Source: Rhizobium oryzihabitans (GTDB lineage Bacteria; Pseudomonadota; Alphaproteobacteria; Rhizobiales; Rhizobiaceae). From it: a DNA stretch of 64,000 bases. The notes under the pieces were generated by a model. That model was not told the DNA's origin. It was given only the letters and a program-made list of their open reading frames with translations, and did not search any database. Every line of letters begins with the position of its first letter. The first letter of the stretch is position 1. Positions 48,557 to 57,715 of this stretch are shown piece by piece. The stretch covers positions 186,001-250,000 of the forward strand of contig NZ_CP048635.1 of NCBI RefSeq assembly GCF_010669145.1, given 5' to 3'. A program made the translations under genes and the position numbers.

Positions 48557-48910
48557 ATGATCGCCAGCATTCTGATTGCCGTGGTTGCGGCCATCCATCT
48601 TTACATCGTCATTCTGGAAATGCTGCTGTGGGAAAAGCCCGCCGGCCGCAGGGCCTTCGGTCTTTCTGCGGATTTCGCCCGGCAGACGAAAGTGCTGGCC
48701 GCCAATCAGGGGCTTTATAACGGGTTTCTGGCCGCCGGGCTGGTCTATGGGCTGATCCAGGGTGATGAAGGGCTGAGCTTCAAGGTCTTCTTTCTTGCCT
48801 GCGTTCTGGTGGCCGGAATTTTTGGCGCCATCACCGCCAATATGAAAATCCTATTCATTCAGGCTTTGCCGGCCGTGTTCGCGCTCGGCTTCCTCTGGAT
48901 CGGAGTATGA
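48557..48910 (+). CDS. DUF1304 family membrane protein
   Basis: A 117-residue protein with four predicted membrane helices: IASILIAVVAAIHLYIVILEMLL, GLYNGFLAAGLVYGLI, VFFLACVLVAGIFGAIT and ALPAVFALGFLWIGV. The first helix with its HLYIVILEM motif and W-x-K-P after it are characteristic of DUF1304. ATG 48557 has GGAGG 9 bases upstream; the frame is open to 48092 but that part is antisense to imuA. Function of the family is unknown. Four bases before the glycerate kinase gene. Confidence 0.9.
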   Translation: MIASILIAVVAAIHLYIVILEMLLWEKPAGRRAFGLSADFARQTKVLAANQGLYNGFLAAGLVYGLIQGDEGLSFKVFFLACVLVAGIFGAITANMKILFIQALPAVFALGFLWIGV

Positions 48911-48914
48911 ACCG

Positions 48915-50186
48915 ATGAGCACATGGAACGACGCGTCCGCAAGAGACGCCCTCAACCGGATATTCATGGCGGCAGTCGCGAGCGCCGATCCTGCAAAGGT
49001 GCTGCACCACCACCTTCCCTCCCCGCCCAAAGGCCGATGCGTGGTGGTGGGCGCGGGCAAGGCCTCGGCCGCCATGGCCGCAGCGCTGGAAGCGGCATGG
49101 CCGCATGTCGATCTTTCCGGTGTGGTGGTGACGCGTTACGGCCATGCTGTCCCGACCACACGCATCGAGATCATCGAAGCATCGCATCCGGTGCCTGACG
49201 ATATGAGCGCGGAAGCGGCAAAACGCATTCTCGCCGCCGTTGAGGGGCTGACGGCAGACGACATGGTGATCGCGCTGATTTCCGGCGGCGGTTCGGCGCT
49301 GATGGTCGCCCCCGCCGAAGGCATGACGCTTGCGGACAAGATGGCCGTCAATCGTGCCCTGCTTGCCAGCGGCGCGACGATTTCCGAAATGAACGCCGTG
49401 CGCAAGCACCTCTCCCGCATCAAGGGTGGACGGCTGGCGCTGGCAGCCAAGCCGGCCAAGGTGGTGTCGCTGCTGATTTCCGATGTGCCGGGCGACGACC
49501 CCTCCGAAATTGCCTCCGGCCCAACGGTTGCCGATCAGAGCGACATTAAAACCGTGCGGGAAATCGTCTCGCGCTATGAACTCGACCTTCCCGAAACGGT
49601 GCGCAAAGTACTGGAAAAAGGTGAGGAAACACCGAAGGCCGGCGATATCGACGAGGATGTCAGGATGATCGCGGCACCCTCGCTCGCCCTGCAGGCGGCG
49701 GCTGATGAGGCCGTCAGGCTCGGCCTTACACCACTCATCCTCGGCGATTCCCTTGAAGGCGAATCCAAGGATGTCGGCGCCGTCATGGCCGGTATCGCAC
49801 TGTCCGCCAGCCGCAAGGGTCTGCCGCTCAAAGGCCCGGCCGTGCTGCTTTCCGGCGGTGAAACCACGGTAACAATCGGCAGGGGGCCGGCTGGCAAGGG
49901 GGGCCGCAACACGGAATTCCTGCTGAGCCTTGCGCTGACACTGAAGGGCGCAGAGGGCATATGGGCCATTGCCGGCGACAGCGACGGCATTGACGGCGTC
50001 GAAGATGCAGCCGGCGCGCTGGTGACGCCGGATACGCTGGTGCGCATGCGCAATACCGGTATCGATCCGCGTCAGTCGCTCGTGACCCACGATAGCTATA
50101 CCGCGTTCAAGGCAGCCGGCGATCTTGTGGTGACGGGTCCGACGCTGACGAATGTGAATGATATCAGGGCGATTTTGATCGGGTGA
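48915..50186 (+). CDS. glycerate 2-kinase, MOFRL family (TtuD/GckA type)
   Basis: 423-residue class II glycerate kinase, which phosphorylates D-glycerate to 2-phosphoglycerate; older annotations call this family hydroxypyruvate reductase TtuD. N-terminal DUF4147 domain with CVVVGAGKASAAMA (about residues 43-55) and VIALISGGGSALM; C-terminal MOFRL domain with LLSGGETTVTIGRGPAGKGGRNTEFLL and AGDSDGIDG. Follows DUF1304 by four bases and is probably co-transcribed. It could feed products of glyoxylate, tartrate or hydroxypyruvate metabolism into glycolysis. Confidence 0.93.
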   Translation: MSTWNDASARDALNRIFMAAVASADPAKVLHHHLPSPPKGRCVVVGAGKASAAMAAALEAAWPHVDLSGVVVTRYGHAVPTTRIEIIEASHPVPDDMSAEAAKRILAAVEGLTADDMVIALISGGGSALMVAPAEGMTLADKMAVNRALLASGATISEMNAVRKHLSRIKGGRLALAAKPAKVVSLLISDVPGDDPSEIASGPTVADQSDIKTVREIVSRYELDLPETVRKVLEKGEETPKAGDIDEDVRMIAAPSLALQAAADEAVRLGLTPLILGDSLEGESKDVGAVMAGIALSASRKGLPLKGPAVLLSGGETTVTIGRGPAGKGGRNTEFLLSLALTLKGAEGIWAIAGDSDGIDGVEDAAGALVTPDTLVRMRNTGIDPRQSLVTHDSYTAFKAAGDLVVTGPTLTNVNDIRAILIG

Positions 50187-50306
50187 ACGCGGGAGAATTC
50201 GAGGCGGCTATCCCCGCCCGGGCACGTGCATCAGCAGGCAGAGCCCATTTTTGACTATGCCTTCTGACAGGTATAATCTGGAGGCGTGTCACTTGGAGCC
50301 TCAGCC

Positions 50307-50555
50307 ATGCGTCCTGGAGTGCTCATACTTGGCCTCATCATGGCCCTTATTCCTACCTTGGCGGATGCCCACAATTGCAAATGCCGAAATCGCGGCGTCA
50401 TGTTCGAACTCGGCCAAACATCCTGTCTAAAGGTCGATGGCGGCTCTTATCTCGCGCGCTGCGAGATGAAACTCAACGTCTCGTCCTGGACCAAGGTTCA
50501 GGACGGTTGCCCCGTGACGGAACGGGCGCAGCAGCAGACGACACGCGTTAATTGA
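50307..50555 (+). CDS. small cysteine-rich exported protein
   Basis: 82 residues. A clear signal peptide (MRPGVLILGLIMALIPTLADA, cut before H22) and a mature part of about 60 residues with five cysteines at 24, 26, 40, 52 and 68, arranged as C-x-C near the start. TGGAG lies 8 bases before ATG 50307; an in-frame GTG at 50286 is less likely. No family recognised. The odd number of cysteines suggests two disulphides plus a free or dimer-forming thiol, perhaps metal or partner binding. Flanked by a palindromic repeat downstream. Confidence 0.75.
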   Translation: MRPGVLILGLIMALIPTLADAHNCKCRNRGVMFELGQTSCLKVDGGSYLARCEMKLNVSSWTKVQDGCPVTERAQQQTTRVN

Positions 50556-50688
50556 TAACGTCGTCAGATGGGGTGAGACCAAACCTCTAATCAAGGAGTC
50601 CAAGCTTTGGCCGAGCGATGACGAAGGCGACGAGCCGCATGCGCTCAGCATTTATGTTTTCCCATCGATGGTAAGACGACCCCTCCTC

Positions 50689-50764
50689 CGTCATCCTCGG
50701 GCTTGACCCGAGGATCCATGGTCGCACCGGGTAATGGATCCTCGGGTCAAGCCCGAGGATGACG
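50689..50764. repeat. 76-bp palindromic repeat
   Basis: Perfect 31-bp arms (50689-50719 and 50734-50764) around a 14-base loop, starting CGTCATCCTCGGGCTTGACC. Same family as 35207-35285. Lies 56 bases before the stop of the convergent oxidoreductase gene. Confidence 0.85.
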
Positions 50765-50819
50765 TGGAATGCGAGGATGGGTTGTCAGCAGCTTGGGACA
50801 GTTGACGCCCCCTGCTCTG

Positions 50820-52007
50820 TTACAGCTTCACCCAACCACCATTCTTCCTGCCGGATTCAACGCACGCCGTGACGAAGGCGACACCTTTCACTCCGTCATC
50901 GACTGTCGGATAAATCACCGCCTTGTCCAACGCCGAGCCGGTGCGGCGAGCCTCGATGGCATGCGCGGCCTCGGTATAGATGGTCGCGAAAGCTTCAAGG
51001 TAACCTTCCGGATGGCCGGAAGGAATGCGGGTGACGCGTGCGGCCGCGGCCCCTGCACCGGCACCACCGCGGGTGATGAGCTGTTTCGGCTCACCGAGCT
51101 TCGTAAACCACAGATAGTTCGGATCGGCCTGCGTCCACTCGAGACCGGCCTTGTCGCCGTAAACACGGATTTTCAGCCCGTTTTCGTGACCCACCGCAAC
51201 CTGGCTGCACCAGAGCAGACCCTTGGCCGCCTGCTTGCCGCCATTGGGTTTGAAGCGCAGCATCACATGCGCATTGTCATCCAGCCGTCGGCCCTCGACA
51301 AAAGTGTGCACATCCGCCGCCAGCTCATCGGCTTCCAGACCGGAAATGAAGCAGCCGAGATTATAGGCATGGGTGCCGATATCGCCCGTTGAGCCGCCGA
51401 CGCCGGATTGCGCCGGATCGGTGCGCCAGACGGCCTGTTTCGCGCCCGTCTGTTCCACCGCCTCCGTCAGCCAGTCCTGCGGATATTCCATCTGCACCAG
51501 ACGGATAGTCCCGAGTGCGTCGGTCTGTACCAGTTCCCGTGCATGCCGAACCATCGGATAACCGGTATAGTTATGGGTGAGGATGAACAGCGCATCGGCC
51601 TTGTCCGCCACCTCCTTCAGCTTCTTGGCATCCTCCAGATTGGAGGTCAGCGGTTTGTCGCAGATGACATGGATGCCGCGTTCCAGAAATGCCTTTGCCG
51701 CCGGATAGTGCACATGGTTGGGCGTGACGATCGCGACCGCCTCGATGCCATCCTCGCGAAGTGCTTCCTTCTCGGCCATTTCCTCGAACGAGCCATAGCA
51801 ACGTTCCGGATCAAGCCCGAGCTCCTGCCCGGAGGCAATGGATTTTTCCGGCGTGGACGACAGGGCACCCGCCACGAGATCGAAGCGATTGTCGAGCCGC
51901 GCGGCCATGCGGTGAACGCCGCCGATAAATGCACCAGAACCGCCGCCCACCATGCCAAGGCGAATGCGCCTGTTCGCCTTGTCGGTTGTTTTTCCTTCAA
52001 TAGCCAT
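50820..52007 (-). CDS. Gfo/Idh/MocA family oxidoreductase (operon arm 1)
   Basis: 395-residue NAD(P)-dependent sugar dehydrogenase family member. Rossmann dinucleotide site RLGMVGGGSGAFIGGVHR (G-x-G-x-x-G type, about residues 17-34), the catalytic lysine in ICDKPLTS (about residue 115) and STGDIGTHAYNL, which supplies the usual aspartate and histidine. ATG 52007 has GAGGAG upstream; the frame opens at 52037. It is the last gene of the transporter-isomerase operon. With a second Gfo/Idh enzyme in the divergent arm it suggests an oxidise-then-reduce scheme on a sugar. Confidence 0.92.
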   Translation of the reverse strand: MAIEGKTTDKANRRIRLGMVGGGSGAFIGGVHRMAARLDNRFDLVAGALSSTPEKSIASGQELGLDPERCYGSFEEMAEKEALREDGIEAVAIVTPNHVHYPAAKAFLERGIHVICDKPLTSNLEDAKKLKEVADKADALFILTHNYTGYPMVRHARELVQTDALGTIRLVQMEYPQDWLTEAVEQTGAKQAVWRTDPAQSGVGGSTGDIGTHAYNLGCFISGLEADELAADVHTFVEGRRLDDNAHVMLRFKPNGGKQAAKGLLWCSQVAVGHENGLKIRVYGDKAGLEWTQADPNYLWFTKLGEPKQLITRGGAGAGAAAARVTRIPSGHPEGYLEAFATIYTEAAHAIEARRTGSALDKAVIYPTVDDGVKGVAFVTACVESGRKNGGWVKL

Positions 52008-52030
52008 AATATCTCCTCGGCATTTTTTTA

Positions 52031-52077
52031 AGCGCATTTCCGCACGGAAAGCCGCTCACACTTTTCCTGGAAATGCT
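52031..52077. repeat. short rhizobial palindromic repeat
   Basis: A 47-base element AGCGCATTTCC to GGAAATGCT with outer 8-bp arms (GCATTTCC/GGAAATGC) and an inner hairpin TTTCCG-CA-CGGAAA. It fits a short repeat type common between rhizobial genes. It occupies most of the 71-base gap between the isomerase and oxidoreductase genes. Confidence 0.5.
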
Positions 52078-52078
52078 T

Positions 52079-53131
52079 TCAAAGCCCAAGCATGCGCCGG
52101 TTGGCCGCATCGTCGGTGCCAGCAGATGCGAAGTCATCAAAGGCTTTTTCGGTGACGCGGATGATATGGTGCTTGACGAACTCGGCCCCTTCCCGGGCAC
52201 CGTCTTCGGGGTGTTTCAGCGCGCATTCCCACTCGACCACGGCCCAGCCGTCGAAATCATTGGCCGCCATCCTGGAGAAGACCGCACCGAAATCAACCTG
52301 TCCATCCCCCAGCGAGCGGAAGCGTCCCGCGCGGTTGACCCAGCTCTGGTAACCGCCATAAACGCCCTGCCGGCCGGTCGGATTGAACTCGGCATCCTTG
52401 ACGTGGAACATCTTGATGCGGTCTTTGTAGATGTCGATATTGTCGAGATAATCGAGGCATTGCAGCACGTAATGCGACGGGTCGTAGAGCATGTTGGCGC
52501 GCTTGTGGTTCTTCACCCGTTCCAGAAACATCTCGAAGGTGACGCCATCGTGCAGGTCTTCGCCCGGATGGATTTCGTAGCAGACATCCACGCCCTGCTC
52601 ATCGGCATAATCGAGGATCGGTGTCCAGCGTTTCGCCAGCTCGTCGAAGGCGGTTTCCACCAGACCGGCCGGCCGCTGCGGCCAGGGATAGATGAAGGGC
52701 CAGGCGAGAGCGCCCGAAAAGGTCGCATGGGCCTTGATGCCGAGATTCTTCGAGGCTTTCAGCGCCAGCTTCACCTGCTCCACCGCCCATTGCTGACGGG
52801 CCTTCGGATTGCCGCGCACTTCCGGCGCGGCAAAACCGTCAAAGGCCTCGTCATAGGCCGGGTGAACGGCAACCAGCTGGCCCTGCAAATGGGTGGAAAG
52901 CTCGGTCACCTCAACGCCATTCTGGCGGGCGACACCGGCGAATTCGTCGCAATAATCCTTCGATTCCGCCGCTTTTCTGAGATCGATCAATTGTCCGGCC
53001 CAGGTCGGCACCTGCACACCGGCGTAACCCTTTTCCGCCGCCCATTTGGTAATGCCGTCCCAGCTGTTGAAAGGTGCGGCATCACCGGCAAACTGACCGA
53101 GAAAAAGACCCGGCCCCTTGATCGTTCTCAT
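52079..53131 (-). CDS. sugar phosphate isomerase/epimerase-type TIM barrel protein (IolE-like)
   Basis: 350 residues of the AP-endonuclease-2/xylose isomerase-like TIM-barrel family. Metal-binding type segments: VCYEIHPGEDLHD (E and H), LYDPSHYVLQ (D and H), IKMFHVKDAEF (H, D) and the C-terminal WAVVEWECALKHPEDG (E). These proteins isomerise, epimerise or eliminate on sugars and keto-sugars. GGAGATTTC precedes ATG 53131. It lies between the transporter ATPase and the oxidoreductase. Its presence with two Gfo/Idh enzymes is the main argument for a keto-sugar route. Confidence 0.9.
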   Translation of the reverse strand: MRTIKGPGLFLGQFAGDAAPFNSWDGITKWAAEKGYAGVQVPTWAGQLIDLRKAAESKDYCDEFAGVARQNGVEVTELSTHLQGQLVAVHPAYDEAFDGFAAPEVRGNPKARQQWAVEQVKLALKASKNLGIKAHATFSGALAWPFIYPWPQRPAGLVETAFDELAKRWTPILDYADEQGVDVCYEIHPGEDLHDGVTFEMFLERVKNHKRANMLYDPSHYVLQCLDYLDNIDIYKDRIKMFHVKDAEFNPTGRQGVYGGYQSWVNRAGRFRSLGDGQVDFGAVFSRMAANDFDGWAVVEWECALKHPEDGAREGAEFVKHHIIRVTEKAFDDFASAGTDDAANRRMLGL

Positions 53132-53276
53132 GAAATCTCCTCCCTGTATCGATACAGTTTAGCGGTAAACCGCTTTTTCTCCCAATCGCCAAGCTAACCG
53201 CTGGTTATTTTCAAACAAGCCCCCAAATGCCAAGGGGCGAGAGAATTTCGCTCTTCGCTAAAAAACCAGAAAGCGG

Positions 53277-54350
53277 CTAAAGCGCCAGCCCGCTCGCCCT
53301 GTCGAACACGTGGACGCGCTCATGATGGACAGTGGCGGCAAAGGGGGTGTTAACCTTGACCAGCTGCTCACCATCCACCACCGCCGTCACCTGATCGCCC
53401 GCCAGTTCGAAGACCACATGCGTCTGCGCACCGGTCGGCTCCACCAGCACCGTCCTGCCGGACAGCGAGATATCGCCGCCGACGGTCGAGCCGATATGTT
53501 CCGGTCTCAGACCGATCGTCACCGGCTGGCCGCGCTTGACCTTGCGTGTGGCGGCGATGCGGATCGCGGTTCCGTCCTTGAGACGCGCGGCGGGCTGATC
53601 GCCCTCGCCATCGACCACGCCTTCGATGAGGTTCATGGCCGGCGAGCCGATGAAGGCGGCAACGAAGAGATTGGCAGGCGTCTTGTAAAGTTCGAGTGGC
53701 GTGCCCTGCTGCTCGATACGGCCGTGATTGAGCACCACCACCCGGTCCGCCAGCGTCATCGCCTCGATCTGGTCATGCGTGACATAAATGGAAGTCGTTC
53801 CAACCTTCTGGTGCAAAGTCTTGATTTCGCTCCGCATCTGCACACGCAGCTTCGCATCGAGATTGGACAACGGCTCATCGAAGAGGAAAACGGCCGGATT
53901 GCGCACCACGGCGCGGCCCATGGCGACGCGCTGACGCTGGCCGCCGGAAAGCTGCGAGGGCTTGCGGTCCAGCAGCTTGCCGAGATCAAGCATGCGGGCT
54001 GCTTCCGCCACGCGCTCCTCAATGACGTTTTTTGGCTGGCCGGCCAGCTTCAGGTTGAAGCCCATGTTTTCAGCCACCGTCATATGCGGATAAAGCGCAT
54101 AGGACTGGAACACCATGGCGATGTTGCGCTCACGCGGCGTCATGGAATTGACGACGGTGCCGCCGATGAGAATATCCCCATCGGTGATTTCCTCCAGCCC
54201 GGCAATCATGCGCAGCAGGGTGGATTTGCCGCAGCCGGAAGGCCCGACCAGCGCGATGAATTCACCGTCCGTAATATCAAGCGAGATGCCGTGAATGACA
54301 TCGAGCGAGGCATAGGACTTGGCGATATCTCTCAGTTCGACGGAAGCCAT
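53277..54350 (-). CDS. ugpC: CUT1 sugar ABC transporter ATP-binding protein (UgpC/MalK type)
   Basis: 357-residue MalK-like ATPase. Walker A GPSGCGKST (about residues 36-44), Q-loop VFQSYALYPHMTV, signature LSGGQRQRVAMGRA, Walker B AVFLFDEPLSNLD, switch VTHDQIEAM, then the regulatory OB domain (VTIGLRPEHIG). The symbol follows the general family name; nothing ties it to glycerol phosphate. Fourth gene of the operon after binding protein and two permeases. Confidence 0.94.
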   Translation of the reverse strand: MASVELRDIAKSYASLDVIHGISLDITDGEFIALVGPSGCGKSTLLRMIAGLEEITDGDILIGGTVVNSMTPRERNIAMVFQSYALYPHMTVAENMGFNLKLAGQPKNVIEERVAEAARMLDLGKLLDRKPSQLSGGQRQRVAMGRAVVRNPAVFLFDEPLSNLDAKLRVQMRSEIKTLHQKVGTTSIYVTHDQIEAMTLADRVVVLNHGRIEQQGTPLELYKTPANLFVAAFIGSPAMNLIEGVVDGEGDQPAARLKDGTAIRIAATRKVKRGQPVTIGLRPEHIGSTVGGDISLSGRTVLVEPTGAQTHVVFELAGDQVTAVVDGEQLVKVNTPFAATVHHERVHVFDRASGLAL

Positions 54351-54367
54351 ATTTTGCTCCTTTCACG

Positions 54368-55216
54368 TCACGATTTGACGGCACCGGCCGTCAGGCCCGC
54401 GATGATGTGTTTCTGTGCGAGGAAGAAAACGATGACGGTCGGCAGGATCGTCAGCGTGATGAAGGCGAGAACGAGCTGCCATTCCGTGCCGAATTCGCCG
54501 CGATAGACCATGATGCCGAGCGGCCAGGGATATTTCGATTCCGAATTCAGCATGATCAGCGGCAGGATGTAGCTGTTCCAGCTGCCGACGAAGGAGACGA
54601 TGCCGACGGTCGCCACGATGGGCCGCGAGAGCGGCATCGAAATGTGCCAGAAGAAGCGCAGATAGCCGCAACCATCCACGAAAGCGGCCTGAAACAGCTC
54701 CTCCGGCAGATTGCGGAAATAATTGCGGAACAAAAGAATGCTCATGCCGAGCCCGAAAGCCACCTGCGGCAGCACCACACCCCAATAGGTGTCGAGCAGG
54801 CCGAGATCGCGGATGCGGATGAACAGCGGCAGGATCGCGGTTGCCGCCGGGAACATCAGCCCCAGCAGGAAATAATTCAGCAGGAAGGACGAGCCGAAGA
54901 ACTTCACATGCGCGAAGGTGAAGGCGGCCATGGCCGAGACGGTCAGCGTTAGGAACACCGTCAACAGCGCGATGACCAGCGAGTTGAAAATCTGCAGCCA
55001 GTAGCGCTTGCCGAAGAGAATATCGCCGTAATTGGCCCATTGCCATTCGGCCGGAACGCCGAACGGGTTGACGCGCAGGTCTCCCAGCGTCTTGAAGCCG
55101 CCGAGCGCCGTGGTCAGAAGCGGGATGAGCACGATGGCCGCGATGAGGCTCAGCGATATGTAAAGATAAAGCTTGGTTTGCAGCGGCATGCGGACGGAGG
55201 TGGATGTGTCAGTCAT
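54368..55216 (-). CDS. CUT1 sugar ABC transporter permease (MalG type)
   Basis: 282 residues, six predicted helices. The EAA loop LPEELFQAAFVDGCGYLRFFWHISMPLSRP (about residues 170-200; only partly quoted as the E-E-L-F-Q-A-A core) contacts the ATPase. Typical MalG-type start with LYLYISLSLIAAIVLIPLL and end FLAQKHIIAGLTAGAVKS. It overlaps the previous permease by eight bases. Confidence 0.94.
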   Translation of the reverse strand: MTDTSTSVRMPLQTKLYLYISLSLIAAIVLIPLLTTALGGFKTLGDLRVNPFGVPAEWQWANYGDILFGKRYWLQIFNSLVIALLTVFLTLTVSAMAAFTFAHVKFFGSSFLLNYFLLGLMFPAATAILPLFIRIRDLGLLDTYWGVVLPQVAFGLGMSILLFRNYFRNLPEELFQAAFVDGCGYLRFFWHISMPLSRPIVATVGIVSFVGSWNSYILPLIMLNSESKYPWPLGIMVYRGEFGTEWQLVLAFITLTILPTVIVFFLAQKHIIAGLTAGAVKS

Positions 55217-56147
55217 GGCGCATGAAAATCCTTTTGTAACCGAAGGCGAGCGTCACGCAGATGATGAAAAGAACGACGCCGACCGCGCTGCCAAGCCCCA
55301 CCTGCATTCGCATGACGCCGTAGGTGTAGAGGAACGTGACCATGGTCTGCGTGGAGTTGGACGGACCGCCGCCGGTGAGCGGCATGATCATGTCGAACAG
55401 TTGCAGCGAGCCGATCACCGCGAAGAAGACGGACAGTCGCACCGTGGAACCGAGCATCGGCAGCGTGACATACCGGAATTTCTGCCAGCCGGAAGCGCCA
55501 TCGATTTCGGCAGCCTCCAGAACATTCTTGTCGACGGACTGAAGGCCGGCGATGAACAGCATCATGTGGAAACCGAAATATTTCCAGACGATGACGCCGA
55601 GCACGGCGTAGATCGCCACATCCTTGTCGGCCAGCACGTAAGGATTGGCGAAGCCGAAGAAATTGGAGATGGCGGCGAAGAGGCCATAATCGCCATCATA
55701 AACGAAGCGCCAGATCAGACCGGCCGCGACATCCGCCAGCACATAGGGCAGGAAGAAAACCAGCCGGAAGGCGACGACGCCGGGCAAGCGGTGCGCCAGC
55801 ATCATGGCAAGCCAGATCGCCAGCGGGATCTGGATCAGCACGGAAATCAGGATGATGAGGCCGTTATTCAGCAGAGCCTGCGAGAAGGCGGCATTGCCGA
55901 ACAGCACCTGAAAATTCTTCAAACCCACGAAATCGGTCGGCGTGCCGTAACCGTTCCAGCGGTAGAGGCTGTACCACGCCGCCTCGCCCATGGGCAGGAT
56001 GACGAACAGGGTAAAGAGCAGAAGTGCGGGCGGCAGGAAGACCAGCAGGGTCAGCGCCCGGTCATGCGCGACCGAGCTTTGTTTGCGCTTTATCTTCGTC
56101 GCGCCGCGCGCCGTTATGGACGCAGAAGTCATGGAAATATCCGTCAT
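55209..56147 (-). CDS. CUT1 sugar ABC transporter permease (MalF type)
   Basis: 312 residues with six helices after a charged start. The EAA coupling loop is in VDKNVLEAAEIDGASGWQKF (about residues 205-224) with VTLPMLGSTVR. ATG 56147 has GGAT upstream; ATG at the sixth codon is possible too. It is 70 bases after the binding protein gene, with a strong stem-loop in the gap (56178-56202). Confidence 0.93.
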   Translation of the reverse strand: MTDISMTSASITARGATKIKRKQSSVAHDRALTLLVFLPPALLLFTLFVILPMGEAAWYSLYRWNGYGTPTDFVGLKNFQVLFGNAAFSQALLNNGLIILISVLIQIPLAIWLAMMLAHRLPGVVAFRLVFFLPYVLADVAAGLIWRFVYDGDYGLFAAISNFFGFANPYVLADKDVAIYAVLGVIVWKYFGFHMMLFIAGLQSVDKNVLEAAEIDGASGWQKFRYVTLPMLGSTVRLSVFFAVIGSLQLFDMIMPLTGGGPSNSTQTMVTFLYTYGVMRMQVGLGSAVGVVLFIICVTLAFGYKRIFMRHD

Positions 56148-56177
56148 CTCTATCCGCTTTCATTCAGGCAGATACTG

Positions 56178-56202
56178 CGGCGCCGCGTCCCGCGCGGCGC
56201 CG
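56178..56202 (-). other. intercistronic stem-loop between binding protein and permease genes
   Basis: Perfect 10-bp arms CGGCGCCGCG and CGCGGCGCCG with a 5-base loop, all G/C. It starts 15 bases beyond the binding protein stop on the minus strand. Such hairpins in maltose-type operons protect the binding protein mRNA and limit permease expression. Confidence 0.7.
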
Positions 56203-56217
56203 TCATGGAACCGAAAA

Positions 56218-57519
56218 TCAGCGAAGCTCGAAAGCATCCTGAATTTGCTTGGCACCCTCTTCCGCGCTCATCTGGCCGGAGACGATCTCGACGGAGACAT
56301 CATTGACGACGCGGCCGACGGCTGCGCCCAGCGTCTGGTCGAAGAAGTTCTGGTGCCAGGTGGAGCCGGCAAGCTGCTTGGCCGAATCCGCCAGCAGCGG
56401 GTTTTTCACCGCACCGTCAGCACCCGTCGCAACGGGCAGTATCATGCCGGCTGCTGCCATCTTCTCTTCGCTTTCCTTGCTGGTCAGGAATGCCGCGAAA
56501 TCGAGCGCTTCCTTGGAGGCGTTCTTCGTGACTGCCCAGCCATTCAGCCCGCCCAGCGTGTCGGTGGCCTTGCCCGCGCCGCCTTCGACGGCGGGAAAGG
56601 CGAAGCGGCCGATATTGTCGGCTGCAAGGCCCTTGCCGTCACCCGCATTCTTGCGCTGGTTGGCCTCCGTATTGTCGAAGCCGAGGATCATCGCCGCCTT
56701 GCCGTCACCGAAGACGCCAAGCGCCTGCGGCCAGGTGGAGCCGAGATAACCGGGCTGGAAGGGCTCAAGCTTGCCGAATTCGGCCAGCTGCTCGCCCGCC
56801 TTTATGATGGAAGGATCCATGAAGCCTTCGCCCTCGCCCTTGCGGGCGGCATCGAACACGGCCTGCCCGCCATTGCGCATGACGAGATAGCTCCAGTAGA
56901 AATGGATCGGCCATTTTTCACCGCCGCCACCGGCGATCGGAACGATGCCCGCTTCCTTGATTTTCTTGACGGTGGCGCCGAGATCATCCCAGCTCTTGAT
57001 GTCTTCCGCCTTCACGCCGGCCTTGGCAAACAGCTCCTTGTTGTAAAAGAAGCTGACGAGGCTGACCTTGTAAGGCACGGCCCAGACCTTGCCGTCAAAC
57101 GACAACCCGTCGATTGCGGAAGCATTATAGGCCTGCCGAAGCTTGCCGCCATCAGCGTCGAAAACTTCGGTCAGATCCTTCAGCGCGCCGGTTTTGGACT
57201 GTTCCTCAAGAACGCCGCCGCCCCAGCTATAGAAGAAATCCGGAACATCGTTGGATTGCAGCAGGGTCGGCAATTTCGCCTTGAAAGCTTCGTTTTCCAG
57301 AAATTGCAGTTGCACATCCACATCGGGGTGCTTGGTCTCGAAATCCTTGGCAATCTCCTCCCAGACGGCCACGGCTTTCGGGTCCAGCTCCACATGCATC
57401 CATTTAACGACCGTCGCGGCCGAGGCGCTGGCGGTGCCGAGCATGAGAGCAATGCTTGTCGTTGTGGCAAAGCCTGTCAGCCTGCCGCTCAGGCTTGCGC
57501 CTGCGTGCCAAATCGTCAT
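56218..57519 (-). CDS. CUT1 sugar ABC transporter substrate-binding protein
   Basis: 433-residue periplasmic binding protein (SBP family 1). Signal peptide through FATTTSIALMLGTASASA, mature ATVVKWMHVELD. Later blocks KDFETKHPDVDVQLQFLENE, PDFFYSWGGGVLEE and GFMDPSIIKAGEQLAE are typical of the family. GGGAGG lies 9 bases before ATG 57519. First gene of the minus-strand arm; its promoter lies in the 196-base divergent gap with the ROK gene. The sugar is not known. Confidence 0.93.
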   Translation of the reverse strand: MTIWHAGASLSGRLTGFATTTSIALMLGTASASAATVVKWMHVELDPKAVAVWEEIAKDFETKHPDVDVQLQFLENEAFKAKLPTLLQSNDVPDFFYSWGGGVLEEQSKTGALKDLTEVFDADGGKLRQAYNASAIDGLSFDGKVWAVPYKVSLVSFFYNKELFAKAGVKAEDIKSWDDLGATVKKIKEAGIVPIAGGGGEKWPIHFYWSYLVMRNGGQAVFDAARKGEGEGFMDPSIIKAGEQLAEFGKLEPFQPGYLGSTWPQALGVFGDGKAAMILGFDNTEANQRKNAGDGKGLAADNIGRFAFPAVEGGAGKATDTLGGLNGWAVTKNASKEALDFAAFLTSKESEEKMAAAGMILPVATGADGAVKNPLLADSAKQLAGSTWHQNFFDQTLGAAVGRVVNDVSVEIVSGQMSAEEGAKQIQDAFELR

Positions 57520-57559
57520 GATGGTGATCCTCCCTCGGGGATTTCCTCATTTATTCCCC

Positions 57560-57579
57560 AATGCGGATTAATTCACATT
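57560..57579. promoter_or_regulatory. candidate operator between binding protein and ROK genes
   Basis: A 20-bp imperfect palindrome centred on ATTAAT (AATG-N-G-N-ATTAAT-N-C-N-CATT, 16 of 20 positions symmetrical). It lies 41-60 bases before the binding protein start, in the control region of a ROK repressor. ROK repressors of the NagC/Mlc/XylR group bind AT-centred palindromes of about this size. Binding is inference. Confidence 0.5.
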
Positions 57580-57715
57580 AGGCCTCGCCCAATGTCAAGG
57601 CAGGTTGCCGATTTTTTGCGCGAACAGCTTGACACACCCCTCCCCTACACCGTTATTTAATCCGTAACCCGACATAAATCGGTTCTCGAACCGGCATTGA
57701 TCGCAGCAGGACCCC

